A stretch of DNA of 64,000 bases, from assembly GCA_033807695.1 (NCBI GenBank), contig CM066304.1, positions 4,278,001 through 4,342,000 on the forward strand, read 5' to 3'. Below, piece by piece: positions 45,501-53,823 of this stretch; the stretch's first letter is position 1; each line of letters opens with the position of its first letter. The DNA comes from Daedaleopsis sinensis. Lineage: Eukaryota; Basidiomycota; Agaricomycetes; Polyporales; Polyporaceae. The translations under genes were made by a program, and so were the position numbers. The notes beneath the pieces were generated by a model. The model was not told where the DNA came from, did not search any database, and saw only the letters and a program-made list of their open reading frames with translations.

Positions 45501-46341
45501 AGACCTGCTGTGCAGATGGGGAGCGCTGTCCGAGATCGTGTCAGACAACGGAAGTCCATGGGTTGCAGCGTTGGAGTACCTGGCAAAGCAATACCACGTT
45601 AAGCACATACGGATCTCAGGATACAACTCACGAGCGAACGGAATCGTCGAGCGGCCTCATTTCCACGTCCGGGATGCGCTCTTCAAAGCATGCGAAGGTG
45701 ATACGACGCAATGGGTGGCGCGGGTATATTCAGTACTCTGGGCGGACCGAATCACAGTACGCAGGAGACTAGGTTGCTCACCCTACTACGCGGTAACTGG
45801 GACGGATCCAATCCTGCCCATGGACATCACAGAAGCCACGTACCTGCTGCCTATACCGACGAAGCTCGTGTCCACAACGGAGTTGATCACCAACAGGGCG
45901 ATGGCCTTGCAGAAAAGACCGGAGGACATAGCGCGGTTGCGGTCAACCGTCTACCGAACACGCGTCCAAGCTGCGGAGCTATTCGAGAAGGAACACAGCG
46001 CAACCATCCGAGACTTCAACTTCCAGCGAGGGAGGCTGGTTCTGATGCGGAACACGGCAATTGAGAAGTCGCTCAACAGGAAGATGAGACCACGGTACCT
46101 AGGCCCTCTAGTAGTGATATCGCGCAACAGAGGCGGCGCGTACATCATTGCAGAACTCGATGGGACCGTCTTCGATCGACCCATAGCGGCCTTCAGAATC
46201 ATCCCCTACCTAGCGCGTGAGGACCCAATCAACTTCAATATTGAGGAACTGGACGCACCACAGAGCCGACTACAAGAATTAGAAAACACAACAGAAAACT
46301 ACGAAGAGGAAGGATTAGCAGACGACGACGAACACGGCTGA
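42571..46341 (+). CDS. Pol: reverse transcriptase, RNase H, integrase
   Basis: 1256-aa intact polyprotein. Its ATG overlaps the gag stop as TGATG (42569-42573), an arrangement that suggests termination-reinitiation. Domains in order: linker rich in Glu/Lys (residues 1-170); reverse transcriptase with GTTLDLYVGYDE, TTLPMGWTNSV and the YIDD active site (about residues 250-430); RNase H with ILAVDTSYIAVGYQL; integrase zinc finger with GHRGVQATISF and CHQCQ (HHCC); integrase core with DSMDMPGS, SDNGSPWVAAL and NGIVERPHFH (D, D, E); and a C-terminal GPY/F-type module RYLGPLVVISRN. No chromodomain is visible. Enzymes act in the cytoplasmic particle and, for integrase, in the nucleus. Confidence 0.93.
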   Translation: MNSQGEVALVLDYDARTGQVFTTAYKDLENLENSTIQSAYLSACDDSETKQKIKTMFSKVPIQESEGDRMRSRQPHREVDRALFRGRALPVYATKTRGRRAVRTRSRSSEAARASEKSEPSEQEQEAEGEQLPEDDERQAATEDPESVRSYVKSKKKYKPVDKKVRPVIGELPKQYRIVREIIGDPLEGMKPLDLNPKPFEPTGRYTAERREKLHKVNAHLSEEELALLDDMMCKQEQGFAWEDSERGHFRTDMFPPVKFAVVPHTPWIETNFPIPPGTYRQICEIMKKKIESGVYEPSNASYRSRWFCVLKKDGGLRIVHSLEPLNRVSIQHSGVPPIPDHMAERFAGRACGTTLDLYVGYDERILDEESRDLTTFQTPFGAMRLTTLPMGWTNSVPIFHDDVTYILQPEIPDTTIPYIDDVPVIGPESSYEREDGSFECMKGNPGIRRYIWEHMQDVNRIVQRMKHAGGTFSGKKFVCAARDFVAVGHRCTPEGRLPERGCVDAVLKWGPCKNVSEVRSFLGTVGVGRIFIKNFGKKAAPLVKLTRKDVPFEWGEEQDKAMEDLKTALMESPALKSINYESKAPVILAVDTSYIAVGYQLCQEDPEDPRKRYYNRFGSITLNEREARFSQPKLELYGLYRALKALRFWLVGVRNLIVEMDATSTKAMIQNPDVAPNAVMNRWIISINMFHFEMRHVPGISHGPDGLSRRPAQPEDEPEEADNGEFDDWVDNMYGFTHLINPPPHLGDAPLQHEVKRKTSNFKTEAMGFSALMQQTSGTAGKLPDIPEIDYAIVPRTVVAQKFDHRIANVYEFLCTKRRPKLVQKELDAFVKYAGQFFVKDGRLWKIAKNGNHRRVLPPDLRAKAFVSMHDFIGHRGVQATISFVAERFWWPEMKADVAWYVRSCHQCQIRQTTRIYIPPSVSYPAAPFVRVHVDSMDMPGSYKHFFHARCATTSYAEGRASTVQTAKAVGDWIYQDLLCRWGALSEIVSDNGSPWVAALEYLAKQYHVKHIRISGYNSRANGIVERPHFHVRDALFKACEGDTTQWVARVYSVLWADRITVRRRLGCSPYYAVTGTDPILPMDITEATYLLPIPTKLVSTTELITNRAMALQKRPEDIARLRSTVYRTRVQAAELFEKEHSATIRDFNFQRGRLVLMRNTAIEKSLNRKMRPRYLGPLVVISRNRGGAYIIAELDGTVFDRPIAAFRIIPYLAREDPINFNIEELDAPQSRLQELENTTENYEEEGLADDDEHG

Positions 46342-46372
46342 CACTCACGTTGACGAGGACGTCAAATGGAAA

Positions 46373-46386
46373 AAGTGGGGGGGAGG
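46373..46386 (+). other. Internal copy of the polypurine tract
   Basis: AAGTGGGGGGGAGG lies 32 bp after the pol stop. The identical 14-mer stands directly before the 3' LTR at 50587-50600. In a simple Gypsy element the LTR would begin here. Confidence 0.75.
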
Positions 46387-46792
46387 AAGTCGCTTGACTA
46401 CGGAAGTCAATTCCTCTACAGGCCGAAGAGCGCTTCAAGAGGCGCTTCGCGCGTCGGTCATCTCGGAGATCACACAAGAAGAAGAGCAGAAGGCGATGCG
46501 ATACATTCGGGATACTAGATACAGTACAGATTAAGACGGACAACAGAAGCTGAGCGCGACGGGATACGGGAAAGAAAACCAGAAGGAGACATTACAAAGC
46601 CCAGAGCGACAGGAGGGAGACGGAGAGACTAGTCCGCGGGAGACAGAGACGAGCAGAGGAGATATATGCGAAAAACAGAAAAACAAAACAGCGCGAGCCG
46701 CGCGACGACAGGACGAGACGACGACCAAGCAGGAGATGACAAGAAAAGCTAATAACAAGAAGTCCGTGGACGCGCGCGCGTCGAAGAAGTCC

Positions 46793-49055
46793 CTACTCGG
46801 CATTGCGAAGAAGCTCGAGGAGATCCTCACGATAGCCATTGGACGCCACCAAGTCCTTGAAGGACCGCACGTCGTCGCACCCTTCGATCTTCACGCCAAA
46901 ATCGAGCTGGGTCTGTCGAGTCTCGCGGCGGGAAAGCTGCCGAATGGACACTAGGTCCTCGACGATGCGCGCGCGTGCGAGGCTGACCTGCGAGCGAAGA
47001 TGGTTGACCTTCGCGACGACCTCCGGCGAGAAGCTGACCGGCTCCGGCGACTTGCGCTTGGAAGATGAGGACTTGATCGAGATCTTGAGGGGCGTCGCCG
47101 GTTGGGAAGTCGACTTGGAGGGGCTCGGCTTCTCCTTCTTGACGCTGCCAGAAGCGCGAGACGAACGAGGAGGAGGCGTAGAGTCGTCAGGCTCGGCCTT
47201 GCTGTTGCCATAGTCCTCGAGAAGGCGGCCCTTCTCGTCGAGCGACGGATAACGCGTAGGACCCTCCGGGTACGGGTAGACGGGGGTGTCCTTCCGGATG
47301 GTCTTCGGACGAAGACGCTCCTGGAGCGCGGCCTTGTCGACGGAGAGGAATTTGTGCGAGTTCCTCTCGAACTGGCGGACGAAGTCGACGGCGAGAAGAC
47401 GGTCGGCGGGCGGCAGCTGCGAGGGTTCCCGGAAGGAAAACCCAACGCCGTTGTACATCGCGCCGATGCGGGCGTGCACTAGAAAGAAGACAAGAAGTCA
47501 GCAAGAAGACCAAGAGAAGAAGGGGGAAGGTACCGACCTTTGACCGTCCCCTGGACACTCAGGTGGTCGTACGCGCAAGAGAAGCTTTTCCCCTTCTTCT
47601 TGCAGAAGTTGCAGCGGAACGCGGAAGGGTCCGGACGTCTGCAGGTGACCCCGGCGCGACGGCACTCGTCGCAGTCGCCCTCGATCTGCACGGCGCTGGA
47701 CAACTCCACGGAACCTTGGCGAGTGGAAGGGGGCTTCTTGTCGCGCTTCTTGACCCTAGGCGACAACTCGACGACGGGAGGCGGACGTTTGCGGGGCGAG
47801 GTGCGGGACTTCTTCTTAGGAGGCTCCTCCTCCTCGAGTTGGTCGACTTCTTCTTCGCCTTCATCGTCGACCTCACCCTCGGCGTCGCGGTCGGAATCGT
47901 CCGCGGGAGGAGAAACCGCCTTACGCTTTCCCTTGTCGACGGGCTTCTTGGGCGGCTCGCTCTCATCGGTGCGGAAGAAGAGGGGCGTCTTCTTCCTCTT
48001 CAGCGGCAGCTGAGACAGCGGAGGCGGAGGAGGTTGGTCAGGCGAGAGGGGGGAGCGTGTGCGGAAACGACGAGGAGAGTCGCGCTGGGCAGCGTCGGCC
48101 AGAGGCTCGTCGTCAGAGGCTTCCTCTTCGGGAACGTACTCGACACCAGTGACCATCGCAGCCAGGAAGGCGTCGCCAGGAAGGGCATCGGGGTCAGACG
48201 AAGGCGCGGTCGACGAGGAAGTGGGGCGTGTGACGAGCATCCTCGTGAGACGCTTCTTGTCGAGGACCGGGACGTAACGCATGCCGGACAGCAAAGGCAA
48301 AAACTGGTCGACGCGAGTGTCGATGGTTTCACGAGAGGCGCGCATGTCGGGTGGGTAATCGGCGACCTCCATCCAGCGCGGCTGGATAATCTCGTGGTAC
48401 CAATTCACTGCAAGGGAGAAGCGGTCTTAGTCAAGCAAGAGTGAGGGCGAAGAACGTGAGTACTTACGCTCGAAGAAGCCCAGCCGAAGGCGGTGAGCCT
48501 GGAAGGCGATGTCGATCTCCAGCGGGGACTCCGTGACGGTGCTCGAAACCGCGAACAGCCGCAACCGGCGAGAAGTCAGCGCGTACGAGCGAAAGAACTC
48601 CGAGACCAAGGAGGGCGGCGCGTAAAACTCGAACGTCGGGAGCGCGGCGAGGAGCAGGGGATCCAGGTACCAATTCCACTCCGGGACGAGACGGTGCTGC
48701 GAAAAAGGAATGTGTCAGCGAGACAAGACTTGGAAGGGGGACGGCGTACCAGAGCCATGACGATACGATCAAACATGGCCTTGAACGTGCCATATGAGAA
48801 CGTAGCGAGCTGGTCGTCGGTGTACTCTTCCAAGATCGCCCGGAAGTCGCTGATCGTCAGCGGAGCGGCGTCCTGATCGCGAAGCTCGTCAGGCGTAGTG
48901 GGAACGGGCTCCTCACAGCCAAGTCGATCGGATTCACGCGTGAATTGCAACGGGAGCCACTTGAACAGCTCCTTGGGGATCGGTCGCCGAGGAGCATCGG
49001 AAGACGAGCGAGTGGCGGCGACGTTGGAAGACGAGCGACGGTTGGAAGCGGACAT
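46793..49055 (-). CDS. Antisense Zn-cluster gene inside the Gypsy element
   Basis: Spliced minus-strand gene of about 690-720 codons. Exons: 49055 to about 48750 (MSASNRRSSS, then PIPKELFKWLPLQFTRES and YTDDQLATFSYGTFKAMFDR); about 48695-48472 (HRLVPEWNWYLDPLLLAALP); about 48410-47537; and about 47478-46793. The third exon has a Lys/Glu-rich spacer (KKPVDKGKRKAVSPP) and a six-cysteine cluster CDECRRAGVTC...CNFCKKKGKSFSC (C-x2-C-x6-C-x9-C-x2-C-x7-C). The last exon has YNGVGFSFREPSQLPPADRL and a helical C-terminus. The layout (N-terminal helical domain, charged spacer, Zn cluster, helical end) mirrors the Zn-cluster gene of KDZ element A, although sequence outside the cysteines is not obviously alike. 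Introns begin GTACG or GTAAG as expected. Function is unknown; a DNA-binding regulator is an inference. Confidence 0.68.
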
Positions 49056-49228
49056 GGTGGGCGATGGATGAGAAGACGAGAGGAGAATGCACGAAGGCGG
49101 ACAACCCGAAGGCCAAAACGTTTATTAAGGGCGGCAGTCAGAAGAACGTGAAGGGAACCGTGAAGTACAACGTCCAAATGCGGTAATCTAAGCGCTCTCC
49201 GCGCGACGGCGATCGAGGGCGGCCCCAA

Positions 49229-49949
49229 TCAGTCGCACATCAAAGGAATAGAACCGAAGACTTCATCCTCGTCTGACAGAGAGGACGGCGACCTTTCCAG
49301 CTTCTTGATGGCCGCGTGGAGGGCGGACTGCTCAATACGCACCCCGCGCAGTTCAGCGGCGACCAATTCCAGACGCGCGAGTACTTCCGAAAAATGAACG
49401 CGGTACCGGTCGTCGCGCGCCAGGTCGCGCATGACCTCCAGGAGTTGAAGTTCGTGTTGCAGAGTGGCATGCACTGAGTCCAGGAAGTGGAGGCGGTACG
49501 GCAGGCGGTGCGTCTGGACCAGGTCGACAAGGAACGCCTCAAGGCCGTTGGAGAAGAAACACTGGTCGATGGCGATGGACACGCGGGCAAGTAGGTCGGA
49601 AACGCCGACGAGAAGGCCGTCATGAAGCATGCTCCAACCATACTGGGAAGGTGTCAATCAAGCACGAGAAGCATCAGGCCGAGAAGCTCACCAAAAGTTG
49701 CCCTAAACGGGAAAGCGCGTGTTCATACACAACGCGGGGACAGCCGGGGTCGACGGATACCGTCTCGAAGAACTCGATTTGCTCAACAATGTGCGCACGA
49801 AGCGGGGAGAGGAGTTCAAGGGCCAACTCGCGGTGCGAGCTGACTTGGAGGGCGAGCGTACGCGGGAGGACGGTCGACGACATGATGAATGGAAGTTGAT
49901 GAACTTCGAAGGCAGTTACAGCGGCTTTATACGACACGCGGCTACTCAA
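49229..49949 (-). CDS. Antisense gene of unknown function, helical (Gypsy cargo 2)
   Basis: Two-exon minus-strand gene. Exon 1 (49949 or the ATG near 49883, down to about 49692) encodes MSSTVLPRTLALQVSSHREL and VEQIEFFETVSVDPGCPR. A short intron is removed and exon 2 (about 49641-49229) gives YGWSMLHDGLLVGVSDLLAR, then LHFLDSVHATLQHELQLLEV and an acidic end SSLSDEDEVFGSIP. Almost entirely helical, with coiled-coil-like heptads in the second half. No known family is recognised. It sits between the Zn-cluster gene and the third antisense gene, all on the same strand with short gaps, so they may be co-regulated. Confidence 0.55.
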
Positions 49950-50516
49950 AAGTGGATGTCCTCTCGGAGGCTGGCAAACTCCTGATCTATCTCCTCCATT
50001 TCCTTTTCGACCTTCCGGATCCGGGCATCAACCAGAATAGACTCCGTGATCAAGGACCCTCCGGCGCGGTTGAGGACGCGGCGCGCGCAGAGTTGCTTCC
50101 GGAGCCGCTGCTGACAGGCAATGCGACGGGCATCGAGATCGGCCCGACGAGCGCACCGACGGGACCGGGCGACAAGCTCTTGGAAAAGGAAGAGCTGACG
50201 GTCAGCCAAGGCAGGCCAGCCCTCGGTGATCGTATTCTCGGTCCGTTTCACGAAGTCCGCGGCAACCTCGCCATCGTCCCCCAAGGTGATCAAAGTGTCC
50301 TGCCATGAAGACAGTCAGCCACGAAGACGAGGGCCTACACGCGGAAGGAGGACGACGTACCACCAGTTCAGCGATATGGTCGTAAGAATCGTAGATGATT
50401 CCAACGTCCTCTTCAGTACGAGCGGCAGCAAGAGCCTCGAACTCAGAGATCGCGACTTCAAGCTGACGGACAGTCTCCGTGAGGATGGGGACGTTGAGGA
50501 AAATGAAGGCAGACAT
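49946..50516 (-). CDS. Antisense coiled-coil gene (Gypsy cargo 3)
   Basis: Two exons, 50516 to about 50362 and about 50302-49946, joined in phase 0. The product of about 170 aa starts MSAFIFLNVPILTETVRQLE, continues with DSYDHIAELVDTLITLGDDG across the splice, and ends with a strongly helical stretch (ADRQLFLFQELVARSRRCAR, then KVEKEMEEIDQEFASLRED). It looks like a coiled-coil protein. No family is recognised. Its start is about 85 bp from the 3' LTR, so antisense transcription could begin from that LTR or from the gap. Confidence 0.58.
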
Positions 50517-50586
50517 TGCGAAGGATGAAAACCGAGGATGGAACGAGGGAGTTTATATACGCGCAAACCGAGGACGGTTCGAATGC

Positions 50587-50600
50587 AAGTGGGGGGGAGG
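50587..50600 (+). other. Polypurine tract of the Gypsy element
   Basis: AAGTGGGGGGGAGG immediately before the 3' LTR, primer site for plus-strand synthesis. Identical to 46373-46386. Confidence 0.85.
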
Positions 50601-51507
50601 TGATGAGCCTCAGGACCAGCTAAGCCCCGGAAACACCACGCAGCCCATCACTATTCGCGCCCGTCAGACAATTCACGCAGTATGAAGACGAGCGGCTTCA
50701 CAAGGAAGGCGAGCGACTACCGAAGGAGCGAGTACGGAGACATGCCATTCCAAGGGTCGAAGGAGCCGATGCCGAGCTGCCGGCGGCTGACCGAGGTCGC
50801 CAGAGCTCTAGCCAGGACAGAGGAGGCGATCGATCGAGGGTCTGGTCTAGGCGACCGCCACGGAGTCCAGCAATTGGTACGAAGGTCGTCGGAAGAGGCA
50901 CGGAAGACAAGGGAGTGAGGGGGACGGCCTTCCGAGGCCTATGAAGACGGGCGGATGGACTTCAGACGCGATCACGTGGTGACGCGCCACAAGACTAAGC
51001 GCTCTCGTGACCGCGGATGCAAGTCGAGCGGCGACGTGATAGGCTCGGTGCAAACACCTACCTAACCACCGGAGTGCGCCGTAGGGGTTCAGGAGAGGAG
51101 GATCGCGACGTGAGCGTGGGAGGAGCAGGGTTTCCTATGATTGGACGATTGGTAGGATAGTTGTAGTTTATTTGGTGACGATTTGTACAGTATATAAGCC
51201 AGCGGGATTGCGGCCCAGCAAAGCAGCGCAGTAGCTCCAGCGATCGAGTCCGAGTCCAAGAATCATCTAGGCGACCCTCAATTGAAGACCGTCCGTCTTC
51301 AAACCTCCTCTTGCAGACTAGCCTCACCCACGGAAGTTGCTTGACTTCCACCTGAAGTTGCTCAACTTCCCTGTCTATCGTCGACGGGCTACGTGAAGAA
51401 GAGCGACTACACCGGGAACCTGTCCTCCACCTCGCACCCTACTAGGTAGCTGATCTCGTGCTCGTTTGGGTGTGTGTTTCGCCCAGCGACCCAGAGTTAC
51501 CCCATCA
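50601..51507 (+). repeat. 3' LTR of the Gypsy element
   Basis: 907 bp, the same length as the 5' LTR and apparently identical. Ends CCCCATCA, followed by the target duplication CCGG. Confidence 0.92.
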
Positions 51508-52745
51508 CCGGCCGGGGCTGTTGAACGTTCAGTCTCCTGGCACACGCACGCGTGCACGGACCGGCTCGTAGCTGTTACTGCAGCCCTGCACCACCGGACG
51601 GACTCGGCTACCTGCTCCGCCGGGCTCTAGCAGACGATCTGAAAATTGTGTCAGTGAGGAGACGGGGTCCCGGCCGGGGCACTGGTTCCATGTACGCTCC
51701 CGCCCGGCCGGGGCTGTTGAATGTTCAGTCTCCTGGCACACGCACGCGTGCACGGACCTGCTCGTAGCTGTTTCTGCAGCCCTGCACCACCGGACGGACT
51801 CGGCTACCCGCTCCGCGGAGCTCTAGCAGACGATCTGAAAATTGTGTCAGTGAGGAGACGGGGTCCCGGCCGGGGCGGTAGTTGTGTCTACGCTCCCGCC
51901 CGGCCGGGGCTGTTGAACGTTCAGTCTCCTGGCACACGCACGCGTGCACGGACCGGCTCGTAGCTGTTACTGCAGCCCTGCACCACCGGACGGACTCGGC
52001 TACCTGCTCCGCCGGGCTCTAGCAGACGATCTGAAAATTGTGTCAGTGAGGAGACGGGGTCCCGGCCGGGGCACTGGTTCCATGTACGCTCCCGCCCGGC
52101 CGGGGCTGTTGAATGTTCAGTCTCCTGGCACACGCACGCGTGCACGGACCTGCTCGTAGCTGTTTCTGCAGCCCCGCAGCACCGGACGGACTCGGCTACC
52201 CGCTCCGCGGAGCTCTAGCAGACGATCTGAAAATTGTGTCAGTGAGGAGACGGGGTCCCGGCCGGGGCACTGGTTCCATGTACGCTCCCGCCCGGCCGGG
52301 GCTGTTGAACGTTCAGTCTCCTGGCACACGCACGCGTGCACGGACCTGCTCGTAGCTGTTTCTGCAGCCCTGCACCACCGGACGGACTCGGCTACCTGCT
52401 CCGCGGAGCTCTAGCAGACGATCTGAAAATTGTGTCAGTGAGGAGACGGGGTCCCGGCCGGGGCGGTAGTCGCGTCTACGCTCCCGCCCGGCCGGGGCTG
52501 TTGAACGTTCAGTCTCCTGGCACATGCACGCGTGCACGGACCGGCTCGTGGCTGTTTCTGCAGCCCCGCAGCACCGGACGGACTCGGCTACCTGCTCCGC
52601 GGAGCTCTAGCAGACGATCTGGAAATTGTGTCAGTGAGGAGACGGGGTCCCGGCCGGGGCGGTAGTCGCGTCTACGCTCCCGCCCGGCCGGGGCTGTTGA
52701 ATGTTCAGTCTCCTGGCACACGCACGCGTGCACGGACCGGCCCGT
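51508..52745. repeat. Satellite of about 196-bp units, right block
   Basis: About six more units of the satellite seen at 37985-38815, with the two variable words (GGTAGTTGTGTCTACG or GGTAGTCGCGTCTACG, and CACTGGTTCCATGTACG) alternating. Some units carry CTGCTCCGCCGGGCTC in place of CCGCTCCGCGGAGCTC. Together with the left block this is an array of about eleven units once the Gypsy element is removed. Confidence 0.9.
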
Positions 52746-52930
52746 AGCGTCTCAGACCTGCCTCCCGCCCGGCCGGGACGTAGACACATGCACCCGTGCA
52801 TAGATCTGCTGCACGCGGTGTTCCGGTCAGCTCACACATGCATGTGCGTACGGACCGCTGATAGCCACTGCCGCACAGTCTCTTTTATATGCACCTGATC
52901 TTGGACCCTACATGAATGCTAATGTCCCTT
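52746..52930. other. Degenerate satellite unit next to element B genes
   Basis: Decayed copy of the satellite (CCCGCCCGGCCGGGACG, CATGCACCCGTGCAT, CATGCATGTGCG). It ends just before the 3' end of the W-rich gene of element B. Confidence 0.55.
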
Positions 52931-53701
52931 CTACTGTCCTCCTTGACGAACCACCTTCTCCCTCTCAGCACGTAGCGCATCTATCTTCATTCCTGCCAGC
53001 TCATTATAACGTTCGATCTCTTCCAGATCTGAGAGAAACATGGGCATTGGAGCGGGCTGTGTAGTGTGAGATTCATAATTGTCACCGGAGACAGAGACAG
53101 ACGTACCACTTCTCCTTTCGGAGTGCACCACCAGGTCACTGCTCGACCTCCAGGCCCACCCATGCTCTGCCGGTCCCACTCCCACCATTTCGCCCACCCT
53201 CGCTTGGTGTCCGCTTGCTCAATCGTGATCTCCGCCGGGCCCATTTCAGCATGAAATGCTGATGCGTCGAAAGTCGGAAGGTCGAAGCGGATAGCGCGGT
53301 TGGGCTGCCACTGAATATGGCGGAGAAGCATCGACATAGGCTTGCAAGAGTTGACAGCAGGTGGTGTTGCCATTCCGAGGATTGCGGCTGATGAGATTCC
53401 GAGTCCGGATATGCCATGCCACTGTCTGCGTGTCAGTGCTGTGTGTCGAGGACGACAAGACTTTGAGAGTTCTGAAGGTACGTACTAGCTCCCTTGCAAT
53501 GCCCTCGTTCCACCTGAGCACGTCGAGTGGAGTTGGATTGCCAGGAAAAGACTCAATAGCTTGGCCGATCCGCCATACACAGAGGAGGACATCCACTCTT
53601 CCGGACCACATTACATCCTCTGCAGGGGCGGACAGAATGAGATCTCCGTGAGGCGGCGCTCTGTGGTGCTCTGTTACTGCCGGAGTGATTGCTGAACTCA
53701 T
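52931..53701 (-). CDS. Small W-rich KDZ-associated protein (element B)
   Basis: Three exons on the minus strand: 53701-53486 (MSSAITPAVTEHHRAPPHGD then VWRIGQAIESFPGNPTPLD), about 53424-53108 and about 53058-52931. Exon 2 holds WHGISGLGISSAAILGMATP, RAIRFDLPTFDASAFHAEMG and the Trp cluster AKWWEWDRQ...TWWCTPKGEV. Exon 3 holds PMPMFLSDLEEIERYNELAG and a Lys/Arg-rich helix. It matches the element A protein exon for exon, with an added basic C-terminal helix. Function unknown. Retention in two diverged elements argues for a role in transposition or its control. Confidence 0.75.
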
Positions 53702-53823
53702 AGAGCTGTCTGCGCGATGTGAAATGGCTGTGGTTATCGATATGCAGCGACTGGGCTGCAGTCACTCCGGAGCATGTCCCACGGTTCACAATTGAACCAT
53801 AGTCACGTGAAACAGCTCTATTT

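Larger units (their letters stand above)
38816..51507 (+). mobile_element. Ty3/Gypsy LTR retrotransposon with antisense cargo
   Basis: 12,692-bp element with two 907-bp LTRs (TGATGAG...CCCCATCA), a primer-binding site, gag-protease and pol ORFs, and 4.2 kb of antisense genes before the 3' LTR. It sits inside the 196-bp satellite with a 4-bp duplication CCGG (38812-38815 and 51508-51511): the satellite word CGCCCGGCCGGGGC is rebuilt when the element is skipped. The LTRs look identical by eye, including every short frame inside them, so insertion is recent. Gag and pol are intact. Confidence 0.93.

Noticed and set aside
46000..46341. Chromodomain at the C-terminus of Gypsy pol
   Set aside because: The region after the GPY/F-like module is short and acidic and lacks the aromatic cage pattern.
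47102..48444. Long plus-strand frames in the Gypsy cargo block
   Set aside because: They mirror the GC-rich minus-strand genes, which have proper introns, the Zn cluster and coherent domains.
37985..52745. CRISPR-like look of the 196-bp tandem units
   Set aside because: Units are tandem copies with no repeat/spacer alternation, in a eukaryotic genome. They form a satellite.
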